DNA of 64,000 bases. Origin: an uncultured bacterium. GTDB taxonomy: Bacteria; Bipolaricaulota; Bipolaricaulia; UBA7950; UBA9294. Under the pieces are notes generated by a model. It made no database searches and was not told the DNA's origin. It saw nothing but the letters and a program-made list of their open reading frames with translations. Made by a program: the position numbers and the translations under genes. Shown piece after piece: positions 47,889 to 55,728 of this stretch. The stretch is taken from assembly GCA_903857865.1 (NCBI GenBank), contig CAIOGO010000018.1, positions 1 to 64,000 of the forward strand. The letters are read 5' to 3'. Position 1 is the stretch's first letter; each line of letters begins with the position of its first letter.

Positions 47889-48182
47889 ATGCGGATCCTG
47901 GCGATCGAGACGCCGGCCGAAGGCTCGCCGGGCGTGCCTTCGGCTGGCGACCTGCGCGATGAGGCGGCGCGGGCGTGGGAGCTACAGCAAGCGGGCAGCC
48001 TGCGCGAGATCTACCTGACGGACAAACACTCGCGAGCCGTCATCCTGCTTGAATGCGCGAACGCCGGCGAAGCCGCGGCAATCCTCGCGACGCTGCCGCT
48101 CGTGCGCCGCGGGTTCATCACGTTCGACGTCATGGAGCTCGAGCCGTATCCTGGGTTCGCTCGGCTATTCGCTGGGAGGTGA
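47889..48182 (+). CDS. Dimeric alpha-beta-barrel protein (muconolactone-isomerase-like)
   Basis: 97 residues. MRILAIETPAEGSPGVPSAG, then DLRDEAARAWELQQAGSLRE with [20 protein letters not shown] and LPLVRRGFITFDVMELEPYP give the ferredoxin-like fold with the 'WELQQAGxxREIY' signature of the muconolactone delta-isomerase-like/YCII-like group. In this setting a catabolic isomerase role is unlikely; it may be a small sensor or stress protein. It is co-transcribed with aqpZ, and its TGA lies just before the nitroreductase-like gene. Confidence 0.75.
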   Translation: MRILAIETPAEGSPGVPSAGDLRDEAARAWELQQAGSLREIYLTDKHSRAVILLECANAGEAAAILATLPLVRRGFITFDVMELEPYPGFARLFAGR

Positions 48183-48224
48183 CGAGGTATCGAACTCCGG
48201 GAGGCCCTCGCAGCGCGGGCGACG

Positions 48225-48842
48225 GTGAGAACTTTCGACGAACGGCCGGTTGCCGCTGGCATCGTGAAGAAGGCGATCCGGGCGGCGCTTCGCGCTCCAG
48301 CGTACAACCATCTGTGGGAATGGGGCTTCATCCAGATCCACGATCGCTCGTTGCGCACGAGCCTCGCGGACGCAGCGGGCCTAGAGGATGTCTCGGATCC
48401 CGACATCCTAGCCACGAAGTTCGCGTCGCTGCCGACGGAAGCGCGACAGATCTACCTGCGCGCGCTCCCGCTCCAGCGAACGATGGTGCTCACTGCTCCG
48501 GGGCTCCTCGTGCCCGTGTACCGACCGAAGCGGGGAGAACGGGCACCGGAAGGCCCGGCGGATCTGAACGCGTACGCCGCGATCTGGATCGCGCTCGGCT
48601 ACCTCCTCCTGTCGCTCGCCGAGGACGGGGTCTACGGCTGCACGATCATCCCCGGCCGGTCGAGCGAGGCACGGCATCTGTTGGGCATTCCCGAAGACTG
48701 GGAGATCGCGACCCTGCTCCCGTTTGGCTACCCGCGCGGCCGCGTCGTGCGAAACGAGCATCCTTCGGACGTGGACGCCTTCCTGCACGTCGACAAGTTC
48801 CGTGGGTTCTCCTTGCCGACCACGGTGGAGCCGATGGGGTAG
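48225..48842 (+). CDS. Nitroreductase-family flavoprotein
   Basis: 205 residues from GTG 48225. VRTFDERPVAAGIVKKAIRA then ALRAPAYNHLWEWGFIQIHD is the FMN-binding N-terminal region, ALGYLLLSLAEDGVYGCTII and LGIPEDWEIATLLPFGYPRG the C-terminal part. Family homology begins 12 codons earlier (IELREALAARAT, 48189 on), where the frame has no ATG/GTG/TTG after the preceding gene's TGA. The true start may be the ATC at 48189, which follows GGGAGG. It probably reduces quinones or nitro compounds with NAD(P)H. It is the third gene after aqpZ. Confidence 0.75.
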   Translation: MRTFDERPVAAGIVKKAIRAALRAPAYNHLWEWGFIQIHDRSLRTSLADAAGLEDVSDPDILATKFASLPTEARQIYLRALPLQRTMVLTAPGLLVPVYRPKRGERAPEGPADLNAYAAIWIALGYLLLSLAEDGVYGCTIIPGRSSEARHLLGIPEDWEIATLLPFGYPRGRVVRNEHPSDVDAFLHVDKFRGFSLPTTVEPMG

Positions 48843-48858
48843 CGGGCGCCGTGGCTGC

Positions 48859-48887
48859 TTGCCCCCGCGAAGCTAGGCTTCTACGAT
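48859..48887 (+). promoter_or_regulatory. Probable promoter of the small outer-membrane protein gene
   Basis: TTGCCC (48859-48864), 17 bases, TACGAT (48882-48887), about 18 bases before the ATG at 48906, which has GGGAGGGG. Moderate match only. Confidence 0.4.
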
Positions 48888-48905
48888 GGCAGTGGGAGGG
48901 GAATC

Positions 48906-49409
48906 ATGAATCGTCGAGTCTTCTACGTGCTGGCCGTTGTTGCAGTCCTTGCGCTCCCGTTCGCCGTTGCTGCGCAAGATGGATTGTCACCGGCTGTCTC
49001 CGCAACTGAGCAGCTAGACAACCTGTCCGCGGGGCGTTCGTTCGGGATCGGGATCCAGGCGGAGTACCCGTGGGGCGGACTCATCTCGCTCCGTTACTGG
49101 GCGACGGACTGGCTCGGATTCGAGGGCGTCTTCTTCGTCCTCTCGAACGACGGAGAGACCTCGGGCATCGTGACCGCTCGCGCCCTCTACCGTGCCGTCG
49201 ACGCGGCGGCCGTCGACTTTTACCTCGCGGGCGGCGCCTCGGTCGGTTTCTCGGCCGTCGGGAGCGACCCGGCGACCGGCATTCTGGTGGGCGGGATCGA
49301 GATCAACTTCTCGCAGCGGTTCGCGTGGAACGTTGAGTTCGGGCTATCGGCCACGATCTATGGCGAGGCGTGGACCACGTTCGGCACTGGCATCCACTTC
49401 TACTTCTAG
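48906..49409 (+). CDS. Small outer-membrane beta-barrel-like protein
   Basis: 167 residues. A signal peptide (VFYVLAVVAVLALPFAVAAQ) is followed by alternating hydrophobic strands, e.g. RSFGIGIQAEYPWGGLISLR, VDFYLAGGASVGFSAVG and AWNVEFGLSATIYGEAWTTF. It ends in GIHFYF, with a C-terminal Phe like many BAM-dependent barrels. Eight short strands would fit an OmpW/OmpX-sized barrel. This supports a diderm cell. The gene ends next to a 17-bp hairpin. Confidence 0.75.
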   Translation: MNRRVFYVLAVVAVLALPFAVAAQDGLSPAVSATEQLDNLSAGRSFGIGIQAEYPWGGLISLRYWATDWLGFEGVFFVLSNDGETSGIVTARALYRAVDAAAVDFYLAGGASVGFSAVGSDPATGILVGGIEINFSQRFAWNVEFGLSATIYGEAWTTFGTGIHFYF

Positions 49410-49411
49410 TT

Positions 49412-49454
49412 CGCCTTGGGGCGGCGAGCCATTGCATCTCGCCGCCCCAAGGCG
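49412..49454. terminator. Perfect 17-bp hairpin between convergent genes
   Basis: CGCCTTGGGGCGGCGAG (49412-49428) and CTCGCCGCCCCAAGGCG (49438-49454) pair completely around a 9-base loop. It fills the gap between the outer-membrane gene stop (49409) and the arsM stop (49455). It is probably a shared bidirectional terminator, though no T-tract follows on either strand. Confidence 0.65.
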
Positions 49455-50327
49455 CTACGGCTTTCGCGCGCTCACGCAGATGCTCGACACCGTGGCCGCG
49501 AGGAGATGCGCCGTCTCGTCGGTCAACCCGACGTCCTCGAGGCGCAGGGCCTGGCCGTCGACAACGATCACCGAGGACCCGGAGTCCTCATTCTCTTGCG
49601 ACTCGCGGCGCTCGAAAGCATCCTCGGCGAACGTTTCCTTGACGACTGTGACGTCTCGGAACCCGGCGTCGCGGATGGCGCCGAGGTAGTCGTCGATCTG
49701 GGATGCTCCGGCGATGCATCCGACGTAGTGTTCCATGGACTCGCGGACTTCTGTGGGAAGTTCTCCGCGCAGGACGATGTCGGAGACCATCAGTCGTCCG
49801 CCGCGCTTGAGGGCGCGATGCGCCTCGCGGAACACCTGCGGCTTGTCGGGCGAGAGATTTACGACGCAGTTCGAGATGACGATGTCGACCGAGGCGTCGG
49901 CGACAGGCAGGTGCTCGATCTCGCCGAGGCGGAACTCGACGTTCTCGATGCCTTCCTTGCGCGCGTTCTCCCTTGCGCGCTCGATCATCTCCGGCGTCAT
50001 GTCGACGCCGATGGCGCGGCCGGTCGGGCCGACCTTTTCCGCGGCGAGGAAGCAGTCAATGCCCGCTCCGGAACCGAGGTCGAGCACGACCTCGCCCTTC
50101 TTGAGCGATGCGAGGGCTGTCGGATGGCCGCAACCGAGGCCGAGGTCGGCACCTTGGGGAATGGAACGCAACTCGTCCGCGCTGTAGCCGATGGCCTGGC
50201 TCACGGGCGAGGCGCTCTCCGAGCAGCACGTGCCGCCGCAACCGCTCTTGCACGACGTCGCGCGCTTGGCGTAGTTCTCGCGCACGGACTTCCGGATTTC
50301 GTCATCGCGCTTCGCGTTCTTACTCAT
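49455..50327 (-). CDS. arsM: Arsenite S-adenosylmethionine methyltransferase ArsM
   Basis: 290 residues. The N terminus has a Cys-rich section (SCKSGCGGTCCSES, about 25-38). The AdoMet motif is VVLDLGSGAGIDCFLAAEKV (about 80). Conserved arsenic-binding Cys occur in NCVVNLSPDK (about 152) and YVGCIAGAS (about 204). It methylates As(III) to volatile or less toxic forms. Its ATG overlaps the end of the AbrB-type gene by 8 bases, so the pair is one transcript. No arsR, arsB or arsC is nearby. Confidence 0.9.
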   Translation of the reverse strand: MSKNAKRDDEIRKSVRENYAKRATSCKSGCGGTCCSESASPVSQAIGYSADELRSIPQGADLGLGCGHPTALASLKKGEVVLDLGSGAGIDCFLAAEKVGPTGRAIGVDMTPEMIERARENARKEGIENVEFRLGEIEHLPVADASVDIVISNCVVNLSPDKPQVFREAHRALKRGGRLMVSDIVLRGELPTEVRESMEHYVGCIAGASQIDDYLGAIRDAGFRDVTVVKETFAEDAFERRESQENEDSGSSVIVVDGQALRLEDVGLTDETAHLLAATVSSICVSARKP

Positions 50328-50595
50328 TCGTCCTCTCCTTGGGCTGCAGCCCTACCGCCCCAATCATCACGCGGACGCCGTCCACGAGCGCGTCCGCCTT
50401 CACCAGCACGAGGCAACAGATCTCGCCCTTTGACTCGATCGTCGTGAGCGCGAGCTTGTCCCCGGCGGAGAGGCCCATTCGCTCTCTCACATCCTTGGGC
50501 AGCACCATCTGGCCACGTTCGTCGACGCGGACGACGGCCGCGACCTGACAGCACTCTCCGCATTCGTCGCGCTTCTTTCTCCGAGAGTCGGCCAT
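50320..50595 (-). CDS. hgcC: HgcC-like AbrB-family protein upstream of arsM
   Basis: 91 residues from an ATG with GGAGGAG. ECGECCQVAAVVRVDERGQM then VLPKDVRERMGLSAGDKLAL and ICCLVLVKADALVDGVRVMI match the AbrB-domain proteins named HgcAB-associated protein HgcC, with a Cys group (CGECC) at about 12 and CC at about 58. Many of these genes lie next to arsM and have no hgcA or hgcB in the genome. The Cys pairs suggest a thiophilic-metal or arsenic sensor; its function is not established. It is the first gene of the operon. Confidence 0.75.
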   Translation of the reverse strand: MADSRRKKRDECGECCQVAAVVRVDERGQMVLPKDVRERMGLSAGDKLALTTIESKGEICCLVLVKADALVDGVRVMIGAVGLQPKERTNE

Positions 50596-50614
50596 GGACT
50601 CCTCCCGCACGATC

Positions 50615-50664
50615 TGATGTATCAGATAAATCAGAGAGTACACTCGATGGCCGAGGCCTGTCAA
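50615..50664 (-). promoter_or_regulatory. Promoter and palindromic operator of the hgcC-arsM operon
   Basis: On the minus strand TTGACA (50664-50659), 18 bases, TACTCT (50640-50635). Downstream lies TGATGTATC-A-GATAAATCA (50615-50633), a palindrome with one mismatch in nine pairs. It is followed by GGAGGAG and the ATG at 50595. The palindrome is a probable operator for the Cys-containing AbrB protein. Confidence 0.6.
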
Positions 50665-50764
50665 ACCGGCGGCTGGACATTTCACGCGCAACCCCAGCGA
50701 AGGCAAGAGAATTCGGCGGCTGCCTCGTGGGCGTGGCGTCGGCACGCGTGGCTATGCCCCGGGG

Positions 50765-52129
50765 CTACGCCCCCGGGGTGGGTGAGGACGCCGACGCCGG
50801 CTTGTCCTCCGCCTTCGCGTCGTGGTCCGGCACGAGGTCTTCGAGGTTGCGCACGGCGGGAACGAAGAAGAGGACGATGAGGCAGGCGAGGCAGTAGACG
50901 ACTCCTGCGAGAACGTACTGGAGCCCGAGGCCGGAGCCTGGCGACGTGCCGACGAGCCAGCCGAACGCGTGCGACAACCAGGTGGAGGACGTCATCGCCG
51001 GCTCGGTCACGTAGTCGGCCAGCGCTCCGGCGAGGACGGGTGTGATGGGCAAGAGCGAGAAGGCAATGAGCCGCCGCGCCGCGAACACGCGCCCCTGAAC
51101 GTCCGGCGGGACTTTGGCCTGCCAAATCGCTTGGGCGGCGCTGTTGGACAAGCACACGGCCAGCATTCCGAGCGCGGCGGTCGGGATCCAGAACGCGAGG
51201 CTGCGTCCGAACCCGAACAGGAAGAGGCCGAGGAACCCAAGGAGGAACTCGCCGACGAAGATGTTGGTCGTCTTCCGCTTGAACCCGCCCCACGCGCTTA
51301 CGAGGAGGCCTCCGGCCACCCCGCCGACGGCGGCCGCCGACATCACAGCGCCGAGGGAAGCGCTGTGGTTCCCCGTGCGAGCCAGGATGAACGGGGCGAC
51401 GAGGCCCATGCCGTTGACGAAGTTCAGGATGGCAAAGAAGAGGGTAAGGCCGAGGAGACCCTTCCTCGCGAAGATGTACTTGAACCCGAAGATCGCCTCG
51501 CGCAGGAGGTGGCTGCGGGCCGCAGCGCCCTCCGCGGAGGGCGGAGGCGTCGGGATGTGGACGACGAACAGGGTTCCGATGGCGAAAGCGAAGGTCGCCA
51601 GATCGATCACGAGGATGCCGGTGAGTCCGACGATCGGGTAGAGCGCGCCGGCGAGAATCGGCGCGAACACGCCGGGTCCGGAATCGACGAGCGACATCAT
51701 CCCATTGGCCCGCTGGTACTGCTCCTTGGGCACCATGGTGCTGATGGCCGCTGAGTACGCCGGCCACTGGAACGTGTTCCCGAGGCCGACGAGGATCGCC
51801 GTGAGGTACAGGTGCCAGACGGAGAGGCCGCCGGTCGTGTGGAGCACGAGGACGGCCATGGTGCCCGCCGCCGCGGCGAGGTCGCTCAGCATCATCATCA
51901 GCTTGCGGTTGTAGCGGTCGACCATCGCCCCGGCGATCGGGGACAGGACGAGGAAGGGGATGAGGAACGACGTCGAAATCACGCCGAGGGCGGTGGCGCT
52001 GCCCGTCGTCTGGTACGCCCAGATCGTGAGCGCGAAGCTCGTCGCGCCTGACGCGAGAACGGAGACAAGTTGCCCCGTCCACACGAACGTGAAGCCCACG
52101 AAGCCTGTCGGCTTCTGACGAGCAGCCAT
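50765..52129 (-). CDS. MFS transporter (EntS/MFS_3-like exporter)
   Basis: 454 residues with 12 helices. GATSFALTIWAYQTTGSATA (then LGVISTSFLIPFLVLSPIAG) and AMVDRYNRKLMMMLSDLAAA carry the MFS motif A (GxxxDRxxR-type) between helices 2 and 3. KVPPDVQGRVFAARRLIAF mirrors it in the second half, as in EntS/MFS_3 proteins. It probably exports a small molecule by proton antiport. GGAGG lies before the ATG. The substrate is unknown. Confidence 0.85.
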   Translation of the reverse strand: MAARQKPTGFVGFTFVWTGQLVSVLASGATSFALTIWAYQTTGSATALGVISTSFLIPFLVLSPIAGAMVDRYNRKLMMMLSDLAAAAGTMAVLVLHTTGGLSVWHLYLTAILVGLGNTFQWPAYSAAISTMVPKEQYQRANGMMSLVDSGPGVFAPILAGALYPIVGLTGILVIDLATFAFAIGTLFVVHIPTPPPSAEGAAARSHLLREAIFGFKYIFARKGLLGLTLFFAILNFVNGMGLVAPFILARTGNHSASLGAVMSAAAVGGVAGGLLVSAWGGFKRKTTNIFVGEFLLGFLGLFLFGFGRSLAFWIPTAALGMLAVCLSNSAAQAIWQAKVPPDVQGRVFAARRLIAFSLLPITPVLAGALADYVTEPAMTSSTWLSHAFGWLVGTSPGSGLGLQYVLAGVVYCLACLIVLFFVPAVRNLEDLVPDHDAKAEDKPASASSPTPGA

Positions 52130-52282
52130 TCCCTGTCCTCCCCGATGGTTGAGTGTGCCGCACATCTTCCGGCACCGAAACACCGGGCGCCACGGGGCGA
52201 TGTCTCACGTCGCGAGCCCGGACGCTTGCTCTCAGAGTCAGGACGACACGTCTCGCGAATGTCGCGTGGGCAGCGTGGGCGA

Positions 52283-53365
52283 TCAGGCTGAGGCCTGCGT
52301 CGTCGTGCCTTGACGTTCCAGCTCGAGGAGGCGGTGCTTGCGCCACAGTCCGCCACCGTAGCCGACAAGCTGGCCGTCCTTCCCGATCACGCGGTGACAA
52401 GGAATGAGGATCGAGATCCGGTTGTCGCCGTTGGCGCGGGCCACGGCGCGCACGGCCGTGGGTCGTCCGATGGCGTTGGCCTGATCTTGATAGGATCGTG
52501 TCTCCCCGCACGGGATTTCCTGAAGAGCTTGCCAGACGCGTTCCTGGAACGGCGTTCCCGCGGTGACGAGGGGGACTGTGAACGCTCGCCGCGTGCCGGC
52601 GAAGTACTCGGCCAGTTGGCGTTCGAGGAGAGCGACGTGGGAACTCGTCCCGGGCAGGGCGCGGGCATGGAGCGCCTTCTGGATGCGCCCGAGCTGCGTC
52701 TCCAGCATGCGGCGGTCGGCGAACTCGAGGAGGCACAGGCCTTCATCGGTCGCGCCCGCGACCATGGGTCCGAGGGGAGTCGGAATTCGCGTCACCGTGA
52801 CGAGGCGCAGACTCCGGCTGTGTGCCGGCGCCTTGCCCGTCGTCTTGGCGAACGCCTCGGTGAAGCCGCTCAACGACTCGTAGCCCGCCCCATAGGCAGC
52901 CGCGGCCACGCCGTCGCCTGCCTGGATCCGGCCAAAGGCCGTGGCGAGCCGCAGCGCGCGGCCGTAGGCGTGGAAGGTCATCCCATGGTGCTTGAGGAAC
53001 CAGCGACGCACGCGATCCGGCTCGAGTCCTCGGTCGCGCAGATCCTGATCCTTCCAGCGCCGGTCCGGAGCGGCGTGGACGTCGTCGAGAAGGGGCCGAA
53101 CCCATTCCGGTGCCTCGCCAGGCACCCCAACCGGGTCGCACAGCTTGCAGGGGCGGTACCCGTAATGCAGCGCGTCGGTCGCGGACGGGAAAAACTCCAC
53201 ATTCTCGCGCTTCGGCTTTCTGGCGCCGCACGTGAGGCGGCAGAAGATGCCCGTCGTGATGACGCCGACGACGCACACGCCGTCGAATTGGCTGTCTCGC
53301 TCGATGAGTGCCTTGTAGAGGAGGTCAGCGGGCGGCAACTCGCGGGTTCGCGCTTGGGTATCCAT
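52283..53365 (-). CDS. ada: Ada-type DNA repair protein (AdaA zinc/AraC part plus O6-methylguanine methyltransferase)
   Basis: 360 residues. The N-terminal Ada zinc domain has FCRLTCGARKPKRENVEFFP (about 40) and YRPCKLCDPVG (about 70), the Cys4 site that accepts methyl from phosphotriesters. An AraC-type helix-turn-helix follows (about 110-180). The C-terminal methyltransferase has IPCGETRSYQDQANAIGRPT, and ISILIPCHRVIGKDGQLVGY contains the active Cys of PCHR. It repairs O6-methylguanine and activates its own gene. The start is at MDTQART, ATG 53365. Confidence 0.9.
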   Translation of the reverse strand: MDTQARTRELPPADLLYKALIERDSQFDGVCVVGVITTGIFCRLTCGARKPKRENVEFFPSATDALHYGYRPCKLCDPVGVPGEAPEWVRPLLDDVHAAPDRRWKDQDLRDRGLEPDRVRRWFLKHHGMTFHAYGRALRLATAFGRIQAGDGVAAAAYGAGYESLSGFTEAFAKTTGKAPAHSRSLRLVTVTRIPTPLGPMVAGATDEGLCLLEFADRRMLETQLGRIQKALHARALPGTSSHVALLERQLAEYFAGTRRAFTVPLVTAGTPFQERVWQALQEIPCGETRSYQDQANAIGRPTAVRAVARANGDNRISILIPCHRVIGKDGQLVGYGGGLWRKHRLLELERQGTTTQASA

Positions 53366-53538
53366 GGGACAACGTCTCCTTTGGCGTCTCGCGTTACGGT
53401 AGACGGACGGCGCCGTCTGGGCAACCGGAAACCTGGCGAAGATGTCGTCCAATGCTGTGCTTCCGCTCCCCCGGTCGGGTGCAACTTCCTTTGTCTACGG
53501 AAGAGTCGATGTGGATGAGCGAACGCGAAGCTCCTACC

Positions 53539-54135
53539 ATGCCTGCGATGAACGAGACTCCGAGAGCGATCGTCGTCGCTGGGCCCAACGGAGCGGGCAA
53601 GACGACGTTTGTGCGGCAGTACCTCGAGACCCACGTGGGGTTCGAGTACCTGAGCGCCGACGATATCGCGCTCGAACTCTCGCCGAGCCGGCCGGAGACG
53701 GTCTACGTGAGTGCAGGCAAGATCTTCTTTCGAAGGCTGCGCAACCTTCTCGCTGTGCGCCAGAGTTTCGTGACGGAGGTGACGCTTTCGAGTTCCCGCC
53801 TTGGCCGACACATCGCGGCGTTTCACGCTGCCGGTTACGAGGTGGAACTCGTGTTCATCCACTTGGAGTCGGCCGAGCTGTGCGTCGCCCGTGTCGCCGA
53901 GCGGGTGCGCAAGGGCGGGCACCGCGTTGCGCCGCGCGACATTCGTCGCCGATACGGACGCAGCGTGACGAACTTCTGGACGCGCTACCGCGCGATCGTG
54001 GATGGCTGGTTTCTCATGCAGAACTCGTTCCAGTCCTTCAGTCTGGTGGCGTACGGCACTCGGGAGTCCTTGATCGTCGAGGATCCGGCGCTGTATGATG
54101 CCTTCGTGAGAGGTCTGGTTGATGCAACGTCCTAA
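53539..54135 (+). CDS. Zeta-toxin-like P-loop kinase
   Basis: 198 residues from ATG 53539. Walker A is VVAGPNGAGKTTFVRQYLET (about 12-31). FEYLSADDIALELSP (about 37) holds the catalytic-type Asp, and SFVTEVTLSSSRLGRHIAAF is the UNAG-binding-like stretch. VARVAERVRKGGHRVAPRDI (about 118) and RRRYGRSVTNFWTRYRAIVD follow. These bacterial zeta-like proteins, usually without an epsilon antitoxin, are close to the PezT/zeta toxins that phosphorylate UDP-GlcNAc; their role is unproven. The small gene downstream overlaps it by 14 bases. Confidence 0.8.
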   Translation: MPAMNETPRAIVVAGPNGAGKTTFVRQYLETHVGFEYLSADDIALELSPSRPETVYVSAGKIFFRRLRNLLAVRQSFVTEVTLSSSRLGRHIAAFHAAGYEVELVFIHLESAELCVARVAERVRKGGHRVAPRDIRRRYGRSVTNFWTRYRAIVDGWFLMQNSFQSFSLVAYGTRESLIVEDPALYDAFVRGLVDATS

Positions 54136-54412
54136 GACGATTCGGGTGGGGCTAAAGGACAAGGCGCGTCACTTCGAGCGCGTTGGCGCTGAGGCCACGC
54201 GCCGGGCGCAGCAGGAGAGTCGGCGCCGCGGCGTTCCGAACGTCTACTCCTGGCGCGGGAGGCTCGTGTTCGAGCATCCGCACTCCGGCAGGCTCCTGGA
54301 ATGGGATCCCGCGGCGCCACGGACGGGTCGCGCCGTCGGCGTCATTGCCCGTAGCTTCCGTCAGGCCGGCCGACATCTCCTCGTCTTCCTCCGCGCTCTT
54401 CGGTTCGAGTAA
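54122..54412 (+). CDS. Small basic protein overlapping the zeta-like kinase gene
   Basis: 96 residues, rich in Arg. QRPKTIRVGLKDKARHFERV, GVPNVYSWRGRLVFEHPHSG then RLLEWDPAAP are its recognisable stretches; I know no named domain. It starts inside the end of the kinase gene (ATG 54122 before the TAA at 54133) with GAGAGG upstream, a strong sign of coupled translation. It may be the antitoxin or regulator of the kinase. Alternatively it may be a conserved helper. Confidence 0.65.
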   Translation: MQRPKTIRVGLKDKARHFERVGAEATRRAQQESRRRGVPNVYSWRGRLVFEHPHSGRLLEWDPAAPRTGRAVGVIARSFRQAGRHLLVFLRALRFE

Positions 54413-54532
54413 CCACAGCGCGTTCTTCCTCTCGCCAACTCCCATCTGTACAGGACTCCGCCATCTCGCCCCAAACAACGCCGTGTGCACGCGCCGCCCG
54501 GCCCATCTGCGCCGAGCTGAGCCGGCGGCCGA

Positions 54533-54823
54533 TTACGCGTTGGGGTCTGGAGGCTCTCCACCTTCGGCGACGTGGAGTCGGAGGAAGAGCCACATGATGA
54601 GGAGTGCGGCGACCGCCCCGACGGCGACCCACAGAACGCGTATCGGGACGATCAGGTCGCCGAAAACCACCGTGACCAAGAGAACGCCGATCATCGGCGC
54701 CCACCCCCACTTCGTGAGCACCGATCGCCCGCCGCACTTCGCACAGCGATAGCCCATCAAGCCTGAGTAGACGAGCAAACGTAGGGGGTTCGCGACGGTA
54801 CGGCAGTACGGGCAACGCGTCAT
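54533..54823 (-). CDS. Zinc-ribbon membrane protein
   Basis: 96 residues. MTRCPYCRTVANPLRLLVYS (CPYC) and YRCAKCGGRSVLTKWGWAPM (CAKC) form a zinc ribbon; two helices follow (MIGVLLVTVVFGDLIVPIRV, LWVAVGAVAALLIMWLFLRL). Such proteins are common and have unknown function. It stands alone. Confidence 0.75.
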   Translation of the reverse strand: MTRCPYCRTVANPLRLLVYSGLMGYRCAKCGGRSVLTKWGWAPMIGVLLVTVVFGDLIVPIRVLWVAVGAVAALLIMWLFLRLHVAEGGEPPDPNA

Positions 54824-54926
54824 CGGTCTCCTTTCTCTGTCGTCCTGAACACGACGGCTCCAGCCTACACGCAGGCCGCCGCGACGTCCACGGGAAGGAA
54901 CCTTGGTTGCGCGAACTCAGGGGGCG

Positions 54927-55472
54927 TCAGGAGTAGAGGCCTGGATTCCGGAACGGGATGAGGGCAAGAGTGACGGCGTGCCGGTAGAGCGTCGCGCGGT
55001 TGATTGCGCCGCCCGTGAGGAGTCCGACGGCTCCGCCCTCGCGTTTGGAATCCGTGCAGCCGAACACGCGGTCGTCGGCCTCACCGAGCTCCAACCCGTC
55101 ACGGACGAGGCGCGCGACCGCTTCTGGAAGGAAGAACGTGCCCGTCCTCGCCTTTCCCGTGCGGTCGCGGGACCGCACAACGACCCACGCGTAGGCGGCC
55201 AATCGCTCGTCCATGTCGGCGACGCCGCCCTCGATGCCGACCCAGAAGTCGGCGTCAGGCGACGCGGCCATGGCCCGAGCGGCGCGAGCCTCGGCTCCGC
55301 GGAGAGTCTCCGCATCGGTGCCGGGCTGGTCGCCCACGCCCGATGGGACGTCGAGGCCGCTCACACGGAAGATCCCATCGGGGAAGGCATCTCGGAAGCC
55401 TCCGAGCGCCGCGCGGATCTTGACTGGGTTATTGGAGGCCACGACGATGCGGCGTTCGCTTGGCGGCTTCAC
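54927..55472 (-). CDS. yjjX: Inosine/xanthosine triphosphatase (YjjX family)
   Basis: 181 residues from a GTG with GAGGTGA five bases upstream. RRIVVASNNPVKIRAALGGF is the nucleotide-binding start. VSGLDVPSGVGDQPGTDAET, FWVGIEGGVADMDERLAAYA and CTDSKREGGAVGLLTGGAIN followed by RATLYRHAVTLALIPFRNPG match the family to its end. It hydrolyses ITP/XTP, protecting nucleotide pools. It is last in a run with the DUF2164 and PpiC genes. Confidence 0.85.
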   Translation of the reverse strand: MKPPSERRIVVASNNPVKIRAALGGFRDAFPDGIFRVSGLDVPSGVGDQPGTDAETLRGAEARAARAMAASPDADFWVGIEGGVADMDERLAAYAWVVVRSRDRTGKARTGTFFLPEAVARLVRDGLELGEADDRVFGCTDSKREGGAVGLLTGGAINRATLYRHAVTLALIPFRNPGLYS

Positions 55473-55474
55473 GC

Positions 55475-55726
55475 TCACCTCTTCCAGAACCCGAATTCCC
55501 TCTCGAAGCACGTGCCGTCGATTTCGGACACCATCTGCTGGATTGCCGTCTGAGCATCGCCCACGGCGAGGTTGTACACCGAGGGGCCGATCTCCTTGAG
55601 CGCGAAGTCGAGGAGGAGCGACGCCTTGAGATGGCCGATGTCCTGCTCGAGGTGTTCGGCGAAGTAGCGCCGAATCGAGGCTATGAGCCGCTCACGCGTC
55701 GCCTTGTCGAGCTCGATGGGCCACAG
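55475..55726 (-). CDS. DUF2164 family protein, CTG start
   Basis: 83 residues from CTG 55726. PIELDKATRERLIASIRRYF, then AEHLEQDIGHLKASLLLDFA and LKEIGPSVYNLAVGDAQTAI match DUF2164, whose members usually begin MxIEL. In the frame no ATG, GTG or TTG occurs at that place; GGAG lies six bases before the CTG, and the PpiC TAG is two bases before it. Function unknown; it is coupled to the parvulin gene. It ends three bases before the YjjX start. Confidence 0.8.
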   Translation of the reverse strand: MWPIELDKATRERLIASIRRYFAEHLEQDIGHLKASLLLDFALKEIGPSVYNLAVGDAQTAIQQMVSEIDGTCFEREFGFWKR

Positions 55727-55728
55727 GC

